This document shows positions 18,722 through 28,185 of a stretch of DNA of 64,000 nt, one piece after another. The notes under the pieces are model-generated. The model was not told where the DNA came from, made no database searches, and saw only the letters and a program-made list of their open reading frames with translations. Position 1 is the stretch's first letter, and each line of letters opens with the position of its first letter. The stretch is taken from positions 1 to 64,000 of the forward strand of contig WQYB01000004.1 of NCBI GenBank assembly GCA_009781475.1, in the 5' to 3' direction. The translations under genes and the position numbers were made by a program. Origin of the DNA: Treponema sp. GTDB taxonomy: Bacteria > Spirochaetota > Spirochaetia > Treponematales > Breznakiellaceae.

Positions 18722-20080
18722 TTATCCGGGAATTTTAACCGACATTAACATACGGTTTAATACAGCCAATGGATCTTCGTACATTTCAAATCTAAAACGT
18801 ACTTCGTAATTTTTATCGGAGACAACACGTATTGTTTTATTTATACAGTCTCTTACTTCATTTGAACCTATGTCCGGGAAATATTTGGGTTTACGCGGAA
18901 TAAATGTTAGCTGGCTTCCATTCCTTCGGATTTCTCCCAAGTTACCGGGAAGCGGAACAAGGAAGATAAGATAATCATCTGCTTTTCCGCCGCCAACTGA
19001 TAATTTATAACCGGATTTAAGCGAATGAATATTCCGCTTTCCAATTCCGGTATTTTGTTCATCTACAAAAAGATTTAAAATTAAAGGACCTGAAGGATTT
19101 ATTACAACAGGTTTATTTTTATCTATTGCTGTAGGACGATCGTCATAAGGTGTTGTGCGTCTGTTTTGTGATGAAGCGTATTTTGCCAGATCTTTGGAAT
19201 GATCTACAAATTTTTCACCTTGTGAAGCTCTGCCTGCTCCAGCCGAAGCTCCCGCAGCACGATTAAAATTCGATCCTTTTTTGCGGGTTGCAGCAAATAT
19301 TATAAGTCCTAAGAGTAATAAAATAAGCAGAATTAATCCAATGATCAGCGGCAGTGAAAGCTGAGAATCACTAGTCTCTGTTAATTGACCCTGAGTATAC
19401 TGGTTTTGATTATTGGTAGTTGCTCCTGTTGAATCTGATGATGTGGAATCTTGCTGGTCACCGGTTGTTGTATCATCAGTTTGTTGTGATGTTGTATCGG
19501 TTACAGTACCAGTTTGATCTTGTTCTGTAGTTGTTGCAGTAGTACCGCTTCCTGCAGGAGGACGTCCTGAAACCGGAACATTTGTTAACGGCTGTCCTGC
19601 TGTTACCTGAATAAAATCAATTGTAGCATCTCTTGATTCAAGCCGCCCTCTGGCTTCGCTGACAAGAGTACTTGTATTATTTGAACCGATTGAAACAAGA
19701 ATTATTTTTTTTGAACGTGCAGGCAGGGTAGATAAGTATTGTTCAGCGAAAGTTAAAGCACTGCCTATATTTTGCCCGCTTTCAATCGGATACTGTAAAA
19801 GTATTCTGCCGATAATTGTTTCAACATCACCAACGCCGGAGATACGCCTTGCAACATCAAGTCTTGAAGTTCCTGAAAAAGTAATTAAATGGAATGTATC
19901 GCCAACCCTTAAAAACTCAGAAAGAAAAGCTCCGGTTAAATAATTATTAACATTATCATAAGAAGAGCTCATACCTGACGATGTATCCAAAAGTAAAACC
20001 AAATCGATAGGGGAACTTTGTCCGTATACGATAAACCCAGCGCATATAATCAATATTAATGCCAGAATAGTCCTTTTCAT
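18722..20080 (-). CDS. von Willebrand factor A domain membrane protein
   Basis: Start taken at ATG 20080 (452 aa), with AAGGGGTG upstream; the track's GTG is two codons earlier. Signal peptide (RTILALILIICAGFIVYG), vWA domain with a MIDAS-like DTSSGMSSS near residue 33, a Thr/Gln/Asp-rich linker (residues about 175-235), one membrane helix (LPLIIGLILLILLLLGLIIF), then a basic stretch and a C-terminal beta domain (GPLILNLFVDEQ... YKLSVGGGKADDYLIFLV) that resembles an FHA-type fold. So a periplasmic adhesion-like domain is linked to a possible cytoplasmic phosphothreonine reader. It follows the GreA-domain gene by 18 nt; a mechanistic link is not evident. Confidence 0.8.
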   Translation of the reverse strand: MKRTILALILIICAGFIVYGQSSPIDLVLLLDTSSGMSSSYDNVNNYLTGAFLSEFLRVGDTFHLITFSGTSRLDVARRISGVGDVETIIGRILLQYPIESGQNIGSALTFAEQYLSTLPARSKKIILVSIGSNNTSTLVSEARGRLESRDATIDFIQVTAGQPLTNVPVSGRPPAGSGTTATTTEQDQTGTVTDTTSQQTDDTTTGDQQDSTSSDSTGATTNNQNQYTQGQLTETSDSQLSLPLIIGLILLILLLLGLIIFAATRKKGSNFNRAAGASAGAGRASQGEKFVDHSKDLAKYASSQNRRTTPYDDRPTAIDKNKPVVINPSGPLILNLFVDEQNTGIGKRNIHSLKSGYKLSVGGGKADDYLIFLVPLPGNLGEIRRNGSQLTFIPRKPKYFPDIGSNEVRDCINKTIRVVSDKNYEVRFRFEMYEDPLAVLNRMLMSVKIPG

Positions 20081-20098
20081 AATCACCCCTTAAAACAC

Positions 20099-22867
20099 TC
20101 AGATTTCAGCTTGCGTTATTTTTTCTACCAAATAAGAGTTCCTTTCTTCATTTATGGCGAACTCAAATTTTTCGCCTTCAGATTTATTAAGTATAGCATT
20201 TCCGAACGGAGAAAGATAGGAAATAATATTATTATTTGGGTCAGATTCCCATGGTCCAAGAATGGTAAATACCTCTTGTCTGCCTATTGTTTCATTATTT
20301 AGGAATACCTTTGTTCCAAATGAAACCTTGGAAGTATTAACTGATTTTGGATCAAATAACTGAGCTCTTTCGATATCCTCTTTTAACTTGGCTACCTGCG
20401 AATTAAGCTGTTCCTGCTTTTCTTTTGCTGCCTTGTATTCGGCATTTTCTCTTAGATCGCCCAAAGAAAGAGCATATTCTATTTCCTTTGAGTTTGCAGG
20501 GACCTCTACATCCATGATATGTGAAAGTTGTTTCTTTTTTTCTTCGAACATTGCCATGGTAACCATTAATCCTCTTGAAACCTTTTTTTCAACATCGCCA
20601 AGGAACTTAAAGCCAGGATATTTATCAAGAATTCTGGATCGCAGATTCAGTTTATCCTGGGGATCAAGGTCTTTTACGCCGTTTATAAATGTAAATATTC
20701 TGATAATCGCTTCTTCATCGGAATTATCGATAAACGTTGTTATTTCACCGTCTTTAAAAAGAACATTGTGTACAAGTTTATTAATTTTACGGTTTTCAAC
20801 AGTATCCTTATGATTTTTAATATCACGGAAAGTAATATCCAGAATATGAATAAGGGTTATGATTTGTTTTTCTATGTTTATATTTGCAGCTTTAAACCAG
20901 CTTTTTTCCCTTGCGTTTTTAAACAGCCATACAACAGCTTCCCGGCTGTCACGATATTGATCAAAACAATCACCGCAAAGAATTGCCAGTTTATCTTCAA
21001 AACCGCCTTCTTCCAGTTGTTCTGTAATTAACGGTAACTGAGAATAAGGGAATAATTTGATGTAAACATCCGGCCATTCTGATATATGCGCTTTGATGTT
21101 GCTCAAAAGTTCAGTTTTTAATTTTGAATCTTTCATATTTTTAAACATCAAAGGAACATCTTTAATGTTCGAAAAAACATCCTGAAAACTAACAGTTAGA
21201 GATGATTTTAAATGAGTGTAATTTTTATTGGAAGAAAGCTCATTAATAAGCAGATAACTTGCCGCTGCATATTCGGCGTTTTGATTAATGGATTCTGTAC
21301 TTTTACGTGAATCCGAAGCGGAAGCAGAAACTGAAGATAAAAAGTTTGTAAAATATGAAAACATTTCTGTAAAGTATTCAGAATCCGGATCTGCTTTTTT
21401 ATTGCCGGTATAATCCCTGAAAGCAGAAATTTTATCATAAAAGTTTTTCTGAGCGGCAAATTCACTGTAAAGTTTTTCCGTAACACTGACCTGGCTGTCA
21501 CGCACAATAAAGACATCACTATTATCAGGATCTATTCCAAAGTCGGGATTTGATTTTAAAATATCACGCGCTCTTGAACTCCATGTTGACCATTCACTTA
21601 CAGTAAGCAAAGCAGGAGAAAGCTCTGCTTTTATTTTTTTCATATCACAGGCATTGCCGAAACTTTTAATAATTGTTTTTAATGTCCAGATTATATTATC
21701 ATCTTTGTCTTTGATTTTTTCCCTGATTTCGTCTCTTTTTTTTGTAGCTTTTAAAACCCAGATATGTTCTTTAGAAAGAGTCTGAAGAGCGTCAACTGCC
21801 ATTTTTAATGACATTGAATGCCCCCGTTTTTTCATAAAATCAATTTTTATTTCGTCACCTGCAATACCTGCAATACGTCCTACACCCCATGTTCTGTGAT
21901 AAACGAAATTTCCTTTATCAAATGATATATGCTTTTCAAAGTCGGCAATTGCCTGATGTACAGCACGGTAATTCTCGGAAAGGTTTGAAATTCTTATATA
22001 TTCATCAAGCTGGCTGTGTGCTGCGTATTTCTTTTTGTAACATTCGATTATTTCCCTTCTTGCATGAACATCCTTTTCATCATATTCAAGGATGATTTTT
22101 AAAATTTTAATTGCGGTATCGACATTTATGTTTTTATACTTTGCGTAAAGTTCGTTGAGAAGCGACACTGCTTTATCATCACTTACGGCTTTTGCAATTT
22201 TTTTCTGAATGTGAAGAAAGAAGTCAATGTCTTCAACGTTTATATTTACAAGTTTTTCCCATATTTCACGGATATTTGCAAAGTTCGCCTTGTTAATATA
22301 GCGGTGAAGAGCTTTTTTATAATAATCAATTGTTTCTTCTTTATTATTTTGTTTTTCATAATGTTCAGCAATGGATTTTACAATGTCAGCTTCTTCAAAA
22401 TCAACTTTTACAAGTCTTTCCCAAACATCAAATATTTTATCATCTTCGTTATCATTTTTATAACAATCAGCAAGAGTGCGAAGAGCGTATTTTGATTCAC
22501 CGTAATCCAGAATTCTTTCGCATAAGTATTTTACAATGTTCCATTTATGGTTATCTAAAAAGATAGAAACAAGATTTATTATCGCCGAATCATCAATTAT
22601 CTGACGAGATAAAGCGATCATTCCGGAAAGGTAAAGGGCGATTATGCTGTTTCTTGTGTTTGTTAGATGATCGTCACATGTTTTTTTAAGATCATCCAAA
22701 ACTTTTTCTTCACGGGCTTTTTTAAGGATTACATCAAGGTCTTTAAACTGGTTAGTTGAATAATTACCGAGACTTGCTCTTGTCCATTTTTCTTCGTTAA
22801 GAGTTTCATGTAAATTCTTCAGAAGTGTCTGGGCGTTTTCTGATTGTGTTACTGCAGTTTCACTCAT
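20099..22867 (-). CDS. greA: Long GreA-domain transcription elongation factor with TPR and CarD/Tudor-like regions
   Basis: 922 aa, about six times a normal GreA. The last 145 residues are a complete GreA: coiled-coil signature SLGDLRENAEYKAAKEKQ with its acidic tip, then the FKBP-like C-terminal domain (LGPWESDPNNNIISYLSPFG). Residues 1-300 are TPR-like helices, and residues about 318-362 (FVYHRTWGVGRIAGIAGDEI) look like a CarD/Tudor RNA-polymerase-binding module. GreA rescues stalled polymerase by inserting the coiled coil in the secondary channel. I recall T. pallidum greA (TP0019) being similarly long. AGGAG precedes the ATG. It lies between a TPR gene and the vWA gene on one strand. Confidence 0.85.
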   Translation of the reverse strand: MSETAVTQSENAQTLLKNLHETLNEEKWTRASLGNYSTNQFKDLDVILKKAREEKVLDDLKKTCDDHLTNTRNSIIALYLSGMIALSRQIIDDSAIINLVSIFLDNHKWNIVKYLCERILDYGESKYALRTLADCYKNDNEDDKIFDVWERLVKVDFEEADIVKSIAEHYEKQNNKEETIDYYKKALHRYINKANFANIREIWEKLVNINVEDIDFFLHIQKKIAKAVSDDKAVSLLNELYAKYKNINVDTAIKILKIILEYDEKDVHARREIIECYKKKYAAHSQLDEYIRISNLSENYRAVHQAIADFEKHISFDKGNFVYHRTWGVGRIAGIAGDEIKIDFMKKRGHSMSLKMAVDALQTLSKEHIWVLKATKKRDEIREKIKDKDDNIIWTLKTIIKSFGNACDMKKIKAELSPALLTVSEWSTWSSRARDILKSNPDFGIDPDNSDVFIVRDSQVSVTEKLYSEFAAQKNFYDKISAFRDYTGNKKADPDSEYFTEMFSYFTNFLSSVSASASDSRKSTESINQNAEYAAASYLLINELSSNKNYTHLKSSLTVSFQDVFSNIKDVPLMFKNMKDSKLKTELLSNIKAHISEWPDVYIKLFPYSQLPLITEQLEEGGFEDKLAILCGDCFDQYRDSREAVVWLFKNAREKSWFKAANINIEKQIITLIHILDITFRDIKNHKDTVENRKINKLVHNVLFKDGEITTFIDNSDEEAIIRIFTFINGVKDLDPQDKLNLRSRILDKYPGFKFLGDVEKKVSRGLMVTMAMFEEKKKQLSHIMDVEVPANSKEIEYALSLGDLRENAEYKAAKEKQEQLNSQVAKLKEDIERAQLFDPKSVNTSKVSFGTKVFLNNETIGRQEVFTILGPWESDPNNNIISYLSPFGNAILNKSEGEKFEFAINEERNSYLVEKITQAEI

Positions 22868-22887
22868 AATTTTAACTCCTCATCAAT

Positions 22888-23850
22888 CTAACCGGCATAC
22901 ATATTATAAATGTCCGGATCGGTAACTTTTATTTTTAATAAGGTTTCTTCTATCAGCGAAGAATCCTCACGGTTAATTTCATAATAATCAATCAGCCAAA
23001 AATAATGATTTAAAAGTTTTGGTTTTAAATCATCCTGTTTTGCAGGATTTGATTCATACTCGGCTTCCAGTGAAAAAATCGACTGTTTAAGTCTGCCGGC
23101 TTCCATTTGTTTTAACTCTCGTTTAACGGAAAAAACTCCCCATAAATACCCATATACCGGTATCCAATAGGAAATTTGCCCCTCTTTATAACCCAATTCA
23201 CGGACTTTATCACGAAGTTTCAAAATTAAAGCCGATTCCAAAAACCTTATATCAATCTTTGAAGGATCGATAAAAAATGCTTCTCTAAAAAGTGCTTTGG
23301 CAGTTTTAACCTGGGATAATAAAGCGTTTACATCCGCTACTTCCGCAAGTATTTCGGCATCTTCTTTTCTGATACGCAAAGCCTGTTCAAGATAATCAAG
23401 GGCTTCATCGTAATTGCCAAGTCCTTTGCAGCAGCGTCCTGTAAAAAGCAATAAACCATAATCATTCTGATTAGACGGATTACTTAATAATCCTTCAAAA
23501 AAAAACAACGCTTTGGAATAAACATAAAATCTTATAGCATATTGGCATTGTTCAAAATCAGATTCAGAATTTTTATTTAAATGATCCAAGAAAACATGAT
23601 ACTGCTTAAATTGTGATATAATAAGCGAGCCTTTTTCGAAAGGGTTTTCTATCTCATCAATCCTCCTGGTATTTTCAAGCCACCAATTAACGCATTTAAG
23701 CGCATGCTTGATTTCTTCATTTTCAAAGTCTTGTTCTAAAGCCTGTTCCAAAAGCAAACAAGCGGTTATTACATCCGAGGCTTTCAGTTTTTCATAGGCT
23801 TTCTTTATAAGCTCTACGCTACCTTGGAGCGAAACCTGTTCATTTTCCAT
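22888..23850 (-). CDS. TPR-repeat protein of unknown function
   Basis: 320 aa, no signal peptide, so probably cytoplasmic. Helical TPR pairs are visible (GLLLFTGRCCKGLGNYDEALDYLEQALRI, ILAEVADVNALLSQVKTAKALFREAFFIDP), with a C-terminal half rich in Glu/Lys ending DPDIYNMYAG. It is 20 nt upstream of the GreA-domain gene and probably co-transcribed; that protein also has TPR helices, so the two may interact. No catalytic motif. Confidence 0.75.
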   Translation of the reverse strand: MENEQVSLQGSVELIKKAYEKLKASDVITACLLLEQALEQDFENEEIKHALKCVNWWLENTRRIDEIENPFEKGSLIISQFKQYHVFLDHLNKNSESDFEQCQYAIRFYVYSKALFFFEGLLSNPSNQNDYGLLLFTGRCCKGLGNYDEALDYLEQALRIRKEDAEILAEVADVNALLSQVKTAKALFREAFFIDPSKIDIRFLESALILKLRDKVRELGYKEGQISYWIPVYGYLWGVFSVKRELKQMEAGRLKQSIFSLEAEYESNPAKQDDLKPKLLNHYFWLIDYYEINREDSSLIEETLLKIKVTDPDIYNMYAG

Positions 23851-23884
23851 TATTTCTTATATTAGTATACCATTTTTTGACAGT

Positions 23885-23913
23885 TTGACAATAGTACCCT
23901 CGGCATGTATGAT
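23885..23913 (+). promoter_or_regulatory. Promoter of rpe
   Basis: Perfect TTGACA (23885-23890), 17 nt, TATGAT (23908-23913). It overlaps the ATG (23905) that the ORF track uses for rpe, so translation must begin further down, at TTG 23941. Confidence 0.7.
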
Positions 23914-23940
23914 ATCAATATATTTATTAAGGTAAAAGAA

Positions 23941-24591
23941 TTGAATAAAATCATTATATCTCCGTCAATTTTATCAGCTGATTTCTCGGATTTTGGAAGC
24001 GCTGTATCTCAGATCGATGCTTCAGGAGCCGGATGGGTCCACATGGATGTTATGGATGGTTCATTTGTACCGAATATTACATTTGGTCATCATCTTGTGC
24101 GGGCTCTTAGAGGCAGAACTAAATCAATTATCGATGTTCATCTAATGGTAGTTCAGCCGGGACGTTTCATAAAAAAATTCGCTGATTGCGGAGCCGATAT
24201 AATCACATTTCATTATGAATCTGAGGTACATTCGCAAAAATTTTTAACAGAAATCCGAGATTTGGGTATAAAAGCCGGTATTGCCATTGCGCCATCTACG
24301 CCTTATATGGTTCTTGAAGATATACTTCCGTATATTGATTTGGCTTTAATTATGACTGTAAATCCCGGTTTTGGCGGGCAGGCTCTAATTCCGGAATGTC
24401 TTAAAAAAGTAGAAAAATTGAAAGAAATCAGAGAAAAAGCCGGGTTAAATTTCCGAATTTCTGTTGACGGCGGAATTAATGAACAAACAGCTGAACAAGC
24501 CAAAAAAGCGGGTGCTGATACACTGGTAATAGGTTCAGCCTTTTTTTCTCATCAAGATAAAAAATCATTAATTTCCAAACTCCAAAACTAG
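23941..24591 (+). CDS. rpe: Ribulose-phosphate 3-epimerase
   Basis: Interconverts ribulose 5-phosphate and xylulose 5-phosphate in the pentose phosphate pathway. TIM-barrel motifs: SPSILSADFSDFG at the N-terminus, HMDVMDGSFVPNITFG near residue 33, MTVNPGFGGQ near residue 140, and VDGGINEQT. Start moved to TTG 23941 (216 aa, with AAGG upstream) because the earlier ATG lies within the promoter and the shorter protein matches the family's N-terminus. Three envelope genes follow on the same strand. Confidence 0.95.
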   Translation: MNKIIISPSILSADFSDFGSAVSQIDASGAGWVHMDVMDGSFVPNITFGHHLVRALRGRTKSIIDVHLMVVQPGRFIKKFADCGADIITFHYESEVHSQKFLTEIRDLGIKAGIAIAPSTPYMVLEDILPYIDLALIMTVNPGFGGQALIPECLKKVEKLKEIREKAGLNFRISVDGGINEQTAEQAKKAGADTLVIGSAFFSHQDKKSLISKLQN

Positions 24592-24630
24592 GTAAAATTA
24601 TTGGCATTTTAATAAGGAATTCATTATAAT

Positions 24631-25548
24631 ATGGTTATGAGGCAAATAAATTACATATTTTGGCCTATTTTATTGGTTTTTTTACTGTTCCCTGCTGTTT
24701 TTTCTCTTGGTCAAGGACATGAGCAGGATCAATATATCCGGAGATTTCAAAACGGCGCTCAATTTTATAATATTTCACGTTTTGAAGAAGCAGCTGTGGA
24801 ATTCCGCAGAGCTCAGGAAATTTCTCAAACCTTAAACGAAAGAGCAGGGGCGCTGTATTGGGTTATTTTAAGTCAGCTTGCATATTCTGATTTTGGTTCT
24901 GCCATAAGAGATATGGATGAACTTGAAAGAATAGCTCCGAACTCTACATACGCAAGGGATATGATTTATCATCGTGCAAGGGTTTATCATATGCAGGGAT
25001 ATTATGAAGACGCTATCTTTTTATTTAACCGTTATAATTCTTTAACAACCGATGCCGACCGTGAATCGGCAGATCGAAGAGCAGCGGCTTTTTTCTGGAT
25101 GGGTGAATGTCTTTATTCGTTAAATCAATTTGATGAAGCGGAAAAGTTTTATGCCTGGGTTATTGGAAGATATCCGGAAAGCCCTAAAATAGAAGCTGCC
25201 GCCTACCGGTTGGATCTGATAAAACACAAAAAAATTGAAGCAGAACTTCTAGCCCTTTTGCAATGGAGTCATGAAGAGTCTTTAAGAACAAGTGAAGAGC
25301 ACCAAAGAATAATAAGAACTTATGAACATACACTTAATTTATTTCAAAGAAGGATGGCGGATAATATTCAATCAGGCAATTTATTACAGGAATTAAATGA
25401 ACAGCCGGATATTTTTGATATTATTGGTTTTGATGAGCCGTCAAACTTTGATTCAAGGAGCGGGCTTGTTGACAGAGCCATACAGCTGGAAAACGAATTA
25501 CAAGCTATTATCAGGCAGCTTGAACCTCAATTAGGAGGAACATGGTGA
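24631..25548 (+). CDS. Exported TPR protein
   Basis: 305 aa with a signal peptide (FWPILLVFLLFPAVFSLGQG) and periplasmic TPR repeats (NISRFEEAAVEFRRAQEIS, YYEDAIFLFNRYNSL, LYSLNQFDEAEKFYAWVIGRYPES), like the TPR part of CpoB/YbgF or BamD-type proteins but without a lipobox. A charged coiled C-terminus ends in LRQLEPQLGG-like sequence (exact end IIRQLEPQLGGTW). It overlaps the next gene by 7 nt. Probably part of an envelope assembly unit with its two neighbours. Confidence 0.75.
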   Translation: MVMRQINYIFWPILLVFLLFPAVFSLGQGHEQDQYIRRFQNGAQFYNISRFEEAAVEFRRAQEISQTLNERAGALYWVILSQLAYSDFGSAIRDMDELERIAPNSTYARDMIYHRARVYHMQGYYEDAIFLFNRYNSLTTDADRESADRRAAAFFWMGECLYSLNQFDEAEKFYAWVIGRYPESPKIEAAAYRLDLIKHKKIEAELLALLQWSHEESLRTSEEHQRIIRTYEHTLNLFQRRMADNIQSGNLLQELNEQPDIFDIIGFDEPSNFDSRSGLVDRAIQLENELQAIIRQLEPQLGGTW

Positions 25549-26513
25549 ACTTAAAAAAAATATTTTTTTATCTTTTAATTTTCTTTTTAATAAACATTTC
25601 TGTATTTGCTGCTGACATTAAAGTAGGAAATATACGTCTTGTTTTAAATGAACGGACAGGCGCTTATGTTTTGTATTATCTTGACGGCAGGCGTTATGAG
25701 CAATTATTTAACCGAAGTCAATCAACAAGTTATACTTCGATTTATATTGACGGTAATGTTTCCCGCCTTGGAAGCAGGCCTTTTCGCACTAGATATGAAA
25801 ATAGAAACGGAATTCCTTCAATTATATTTGAATCTCCGAATTTAAGGGTTACTAAAAGTTTTACATTTATAATGACAGGTAATTCTCAGCAAATAAACGG
25901 GGTAATGGTAACATATAATGTTCTTAATATAGGGAATACAAATACCATAGTTGGTTTGCGTATGCTTCTTGATACTAGTTTGGGTGAAGGAAGAGGAAGA
26001 ATACCGTTTATATCAAACAGCCGTAATATTACAGATGAAACACTTATAAGAGATGCTTCAGGTGAAAGGTATTGGATTTCCCGCGGACCAAAAGTTTCGT
26101 TAATGGGAAGTATTAGAAATCCATTGGATAATACGGAAAAAGCGCCTGATTTTATTTATTTTGCAAACTGGAAAAGATTAAATGAAGCTCCATGGATGCT
26201 CGATTATTCAGAAGGACGTGCTTTTGGAAATGATTCTGCTGTTTGTTACTTTTATGAACCTGCTTTACTAAGTCCTGGCAGCGATTTTTCCTATTCATTT
26301 TTTCTAACTGCTGAAGATGCTGATTGGTATAATATACCGGTTCAAAATGTTATAGAAACGTTATCCGTTAATCCGGTTGAAAGTGAAAGACTGGATATGA
26401 ATATTTTAATTGAGCTGCAGGAAACATTAAGAAGATTTATTTCAGGACAAATAAACCTTACTGAACAGGAATTATTTGAAATCGAAAGAACAATTGAAAG
26501 ATACAGGCAGTAA
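25542..26513 (+). CDS. Exported protein of unknown function, beta-rich
   Basis: 323 aa, signal peptide (KKIFFYLLIFFLINISVFA), AGGAGG before the ATG. The mature part is a long beta-sandwich-like domain (IRLVLNERTGAYVLYYLDG, TKSFTFIMTGNSQQINGVMVTYNV) resembling carbohydrate-binding or galactose-mutarotase-like folds in pattern only. C-terminal helices are acidic. I know no named family for it. It sits between two TPR genes with overlaps or very short gaps, suggesting a three-gene envelope complex. Confidence 0.7.
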   Translation: MVNLKKIFFYLLIFFLINISVFAADIKVGNIRLVLNERTGAYVLYYLDGRRYEQLFNRSQSTSYTSIYIDGNVSRLGSRPFRTRYENRNGIPSIIFESPNLRVTKSFTFIMTGNSQQINGVMVTYNVLNIGNTNTIVGLRMLLDTSLGEGRGRIPFISNSRNITDETLIRDASGERYWISRGPKVSLMGSIRNPLDNTEKAPDFIYFANWKRLNEAPWMLDYSEGRAFGNDSAVCYFYEPALLSPGSDFSYSFFLTAEDADWYNIPVQNVIETLSVNPVESERLDMNILIELQETLRRFISGQINLTEQELFEIERTIERYRQ

Positions 26514-26521
26514 TATCAAAT

Positions 26522-27637
26522 ATGAAAGCCGATCCTATTTTAAACAAGGCAGCTTTACTTGCAAAAAAACGTTTTTATGAAGAAGCGCTGAAAATATTAA
26601 AAGAGGAAGAAGACAGGTACTACGGTTCATTTAAATATTATTATCTTTATGCTGTTATATCTTTATATTCAGGAAGTTTTGCTGAAGCTCATGAATATTT
26701 TAATTTAGCAAGAAAAATTAAAATTAAAGATCCGCAAACGATGCTGGGACAGGCTGTTCTTTATCTTAGGCGCATGAATACAGGGCAGGCTGTTGAGTAT
26801 TATTTAAATGTTCAGGAAATGGAGCCGAAAAACAGAATAGCTAAAAAAGCATTAGCTGTTATACGCAAATATTCCGCGTCTGAAGCATTGTCTGACTGGC
26901 TTTCTTTTGACAGATTAAAAAAACTATTTCCTGCGATTCCCTCTGCCGGTATAGAAACAAAAAAGGCTGTTAATACAATTATTGTTTTATCTTTAGTATT
27001 GCTTGTCAGTTACGGAGTTCTGACAATTATAAATATTTTACCGAATCCTTTCAGAAACAGAAACCAAAGACCGGCAGCTGATTTTATACTGACACCGCAG
27101 GAGAGGGGTAATCCCGTTCAGGTTGACGGTTTTTACAGATATATTCTAACCCGTGATGAAGCTGTTAGTTTATATGATAATGCACTTAATCTTTTTACAT
27201 CTTACCGTGATGAAGCTGCAAAAATAAATATAAACCGTATTTTAGAATCAAACGCTTCGGAAGGATTAAAAAACAGGGCTCGTCATATTCTGGATAACAT
27301 GGAAGTTCCGGGTTTTGATAATTTTAACAGAAGAGATAATCCTTCATATTCGGATGTAAAAGATGAAACAATTATTTACAGAGATGTACATGTTATCTGG
27401 AGAGGCATGGCTACAAATGTTGAAATTACAAATGAATATACACGTTTTGATTTTCTGGTAGGTTATGATACAAGAAGAACATTGGAAGGTATAGTACCAG
27501 TTATTTTTTACAGCCCTGTTGCAATTAATATAGAGCGGCCTTTAGAAGTATTGGGCAGGATAAGACTTATGCCGACATATTCTGAAATAATGCTGGAAGG
27601 TGTTGCGATACATCAATCCGGCAGACTGGAAAATTAA
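26522..27637 (+). CDS. TPR protein with a central transmembrane helix
   Basis: 371 aa. Cytoplasmic N-terminal TPR domain (EEALKILKEEEDRYYGSFKYYYLYAVISLYSG...), one membrane segment near residues 154-172 (TIIVLSLVLLVSYGVLTII), and a periplasmic C-terminal part of about 190 residues with a beta-rich end (EVLGRIRLMPTYSEIMLEGVAI). Last gene of the rpe group; convergent with dtd, 9 nt apart. Function unknown. Confidence 0.72.
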   Translation: MKADPILNKAALLAKKRFYEEALKILKEEEDRYYGSFKYYYLYAVISLYSGSFAEAHEYFNLARKIKIKDPQTMLGQAVLYLRRMNTGQAVEYYLNVQEMEPKNRIAKKALAVIRKYSASEALSDWLSFDRLKKLFPAIPSAGIETKKAVNTIIVLSLVLLVSYGVLTIINILPNPFRNRNQRPAADFILTPQERGNPVQVDGFYRYILTRDEAVSLYDNALNLFTSYRDEAAKININRILESNASEGLKNRARHILDNMEVPGFDNFNRRDNPSYSDVKDETIIYRDVHVIWRGMATNVEITNEYTRFDFLVGYDTRRTLEGIVPVIFYSPVAINIERPLEVLGRIRLMPTYSEIMLEGVAIHQSGRLEN

Positions 27638-27646
27638 AGAGAACTC

Positions 27647-28123
27647 TTATTGCAATAGTGACTGACACTCTTTAGTATTCAATAAAATCGTAACAGGACC
27701 ATCATTTGTGTAGTTAACTTTCATACTTGCCTGGAATTCGCCGCTTTCGCAAACAAGGTCGTGTTTTACAATTGCTTTTTTAAAATATTCATAGAGTTGA
27801 TTTGCTTTTTGAGGCGGAGCTGCTTCATCAAATGACGGGCGTCTTCCTTTTCTGGCATCGCCAAGTAAGGTAAATTGCGAAATCGCAAGTACTCCTGCAG
27901 ATTTGTCAGTTTCATATAAATCTTTTAATGATAGATTCATTTTTCCATTATTATCTTTAAAAATTCTAAGATAGGCGATTTTTTCGGCAAGCCAATCTGC
28001 ATCAGATTCATTATCATCATGAGCTATACCAAGATATACTAAAAGTCCCGATTTAATTTCACCTTTTACAACGCCGTCTACACTTACACTGGCGTTTAGT
28101 ACTCTTTGAACAACAGCTTTCAT
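27647..28123 (-). CDS. dtd: D-aminoacyl-tRNA deacylase
   Basis: Removes D-amino acids mischarged on tRNA. Family start MKAVVQRVLNASVSVDG, the catalytic SQFTLLGDARKGRRPSF (SQFTL) near residue 78 and the C-terminal NDGPVTILLNT (NxGPVT-type) motif are all present. 158 aa, normal. Downstream of prs on the same strand, with a family B intergenic repeat in the gap. Confidence 0.95.
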   Translation of the reverse strand: MKAVVQRVLNASVSVDGVVKGEIKSGLLVYLGIAHDDNESDADWLAEKIAYLRIFKDNNGKMNLSLKDLYETDKSAGVLAISQFTLLGDARKGRRPSFDEAAPPQKANQLYEYFKKAIVKHDLVCESGEFQASMKVNYTNDGPVTILLNTKECQSLLQ

Positions 28124-28140
28124 AAAATAAACCTCATAAA

Positions 28141-28172
28141 AACTCTGTGTCTCCGTGCCTCCGTGTGAGGTC
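28141..28172. repeat. Intergenic repeat family B (CTCCGTG type), copy 1
   Basis: AACTCTGTGTCTCCGTGCCTCCGTGTGAGG; nearly identical to the copy at 53370-53402, which reads the same on the plus strand though the flanking genes there run the other way. It lies between prs and dtd. Confidence 0.85.
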
Positions 28173-28185
28173 TTTTTTATTAATT

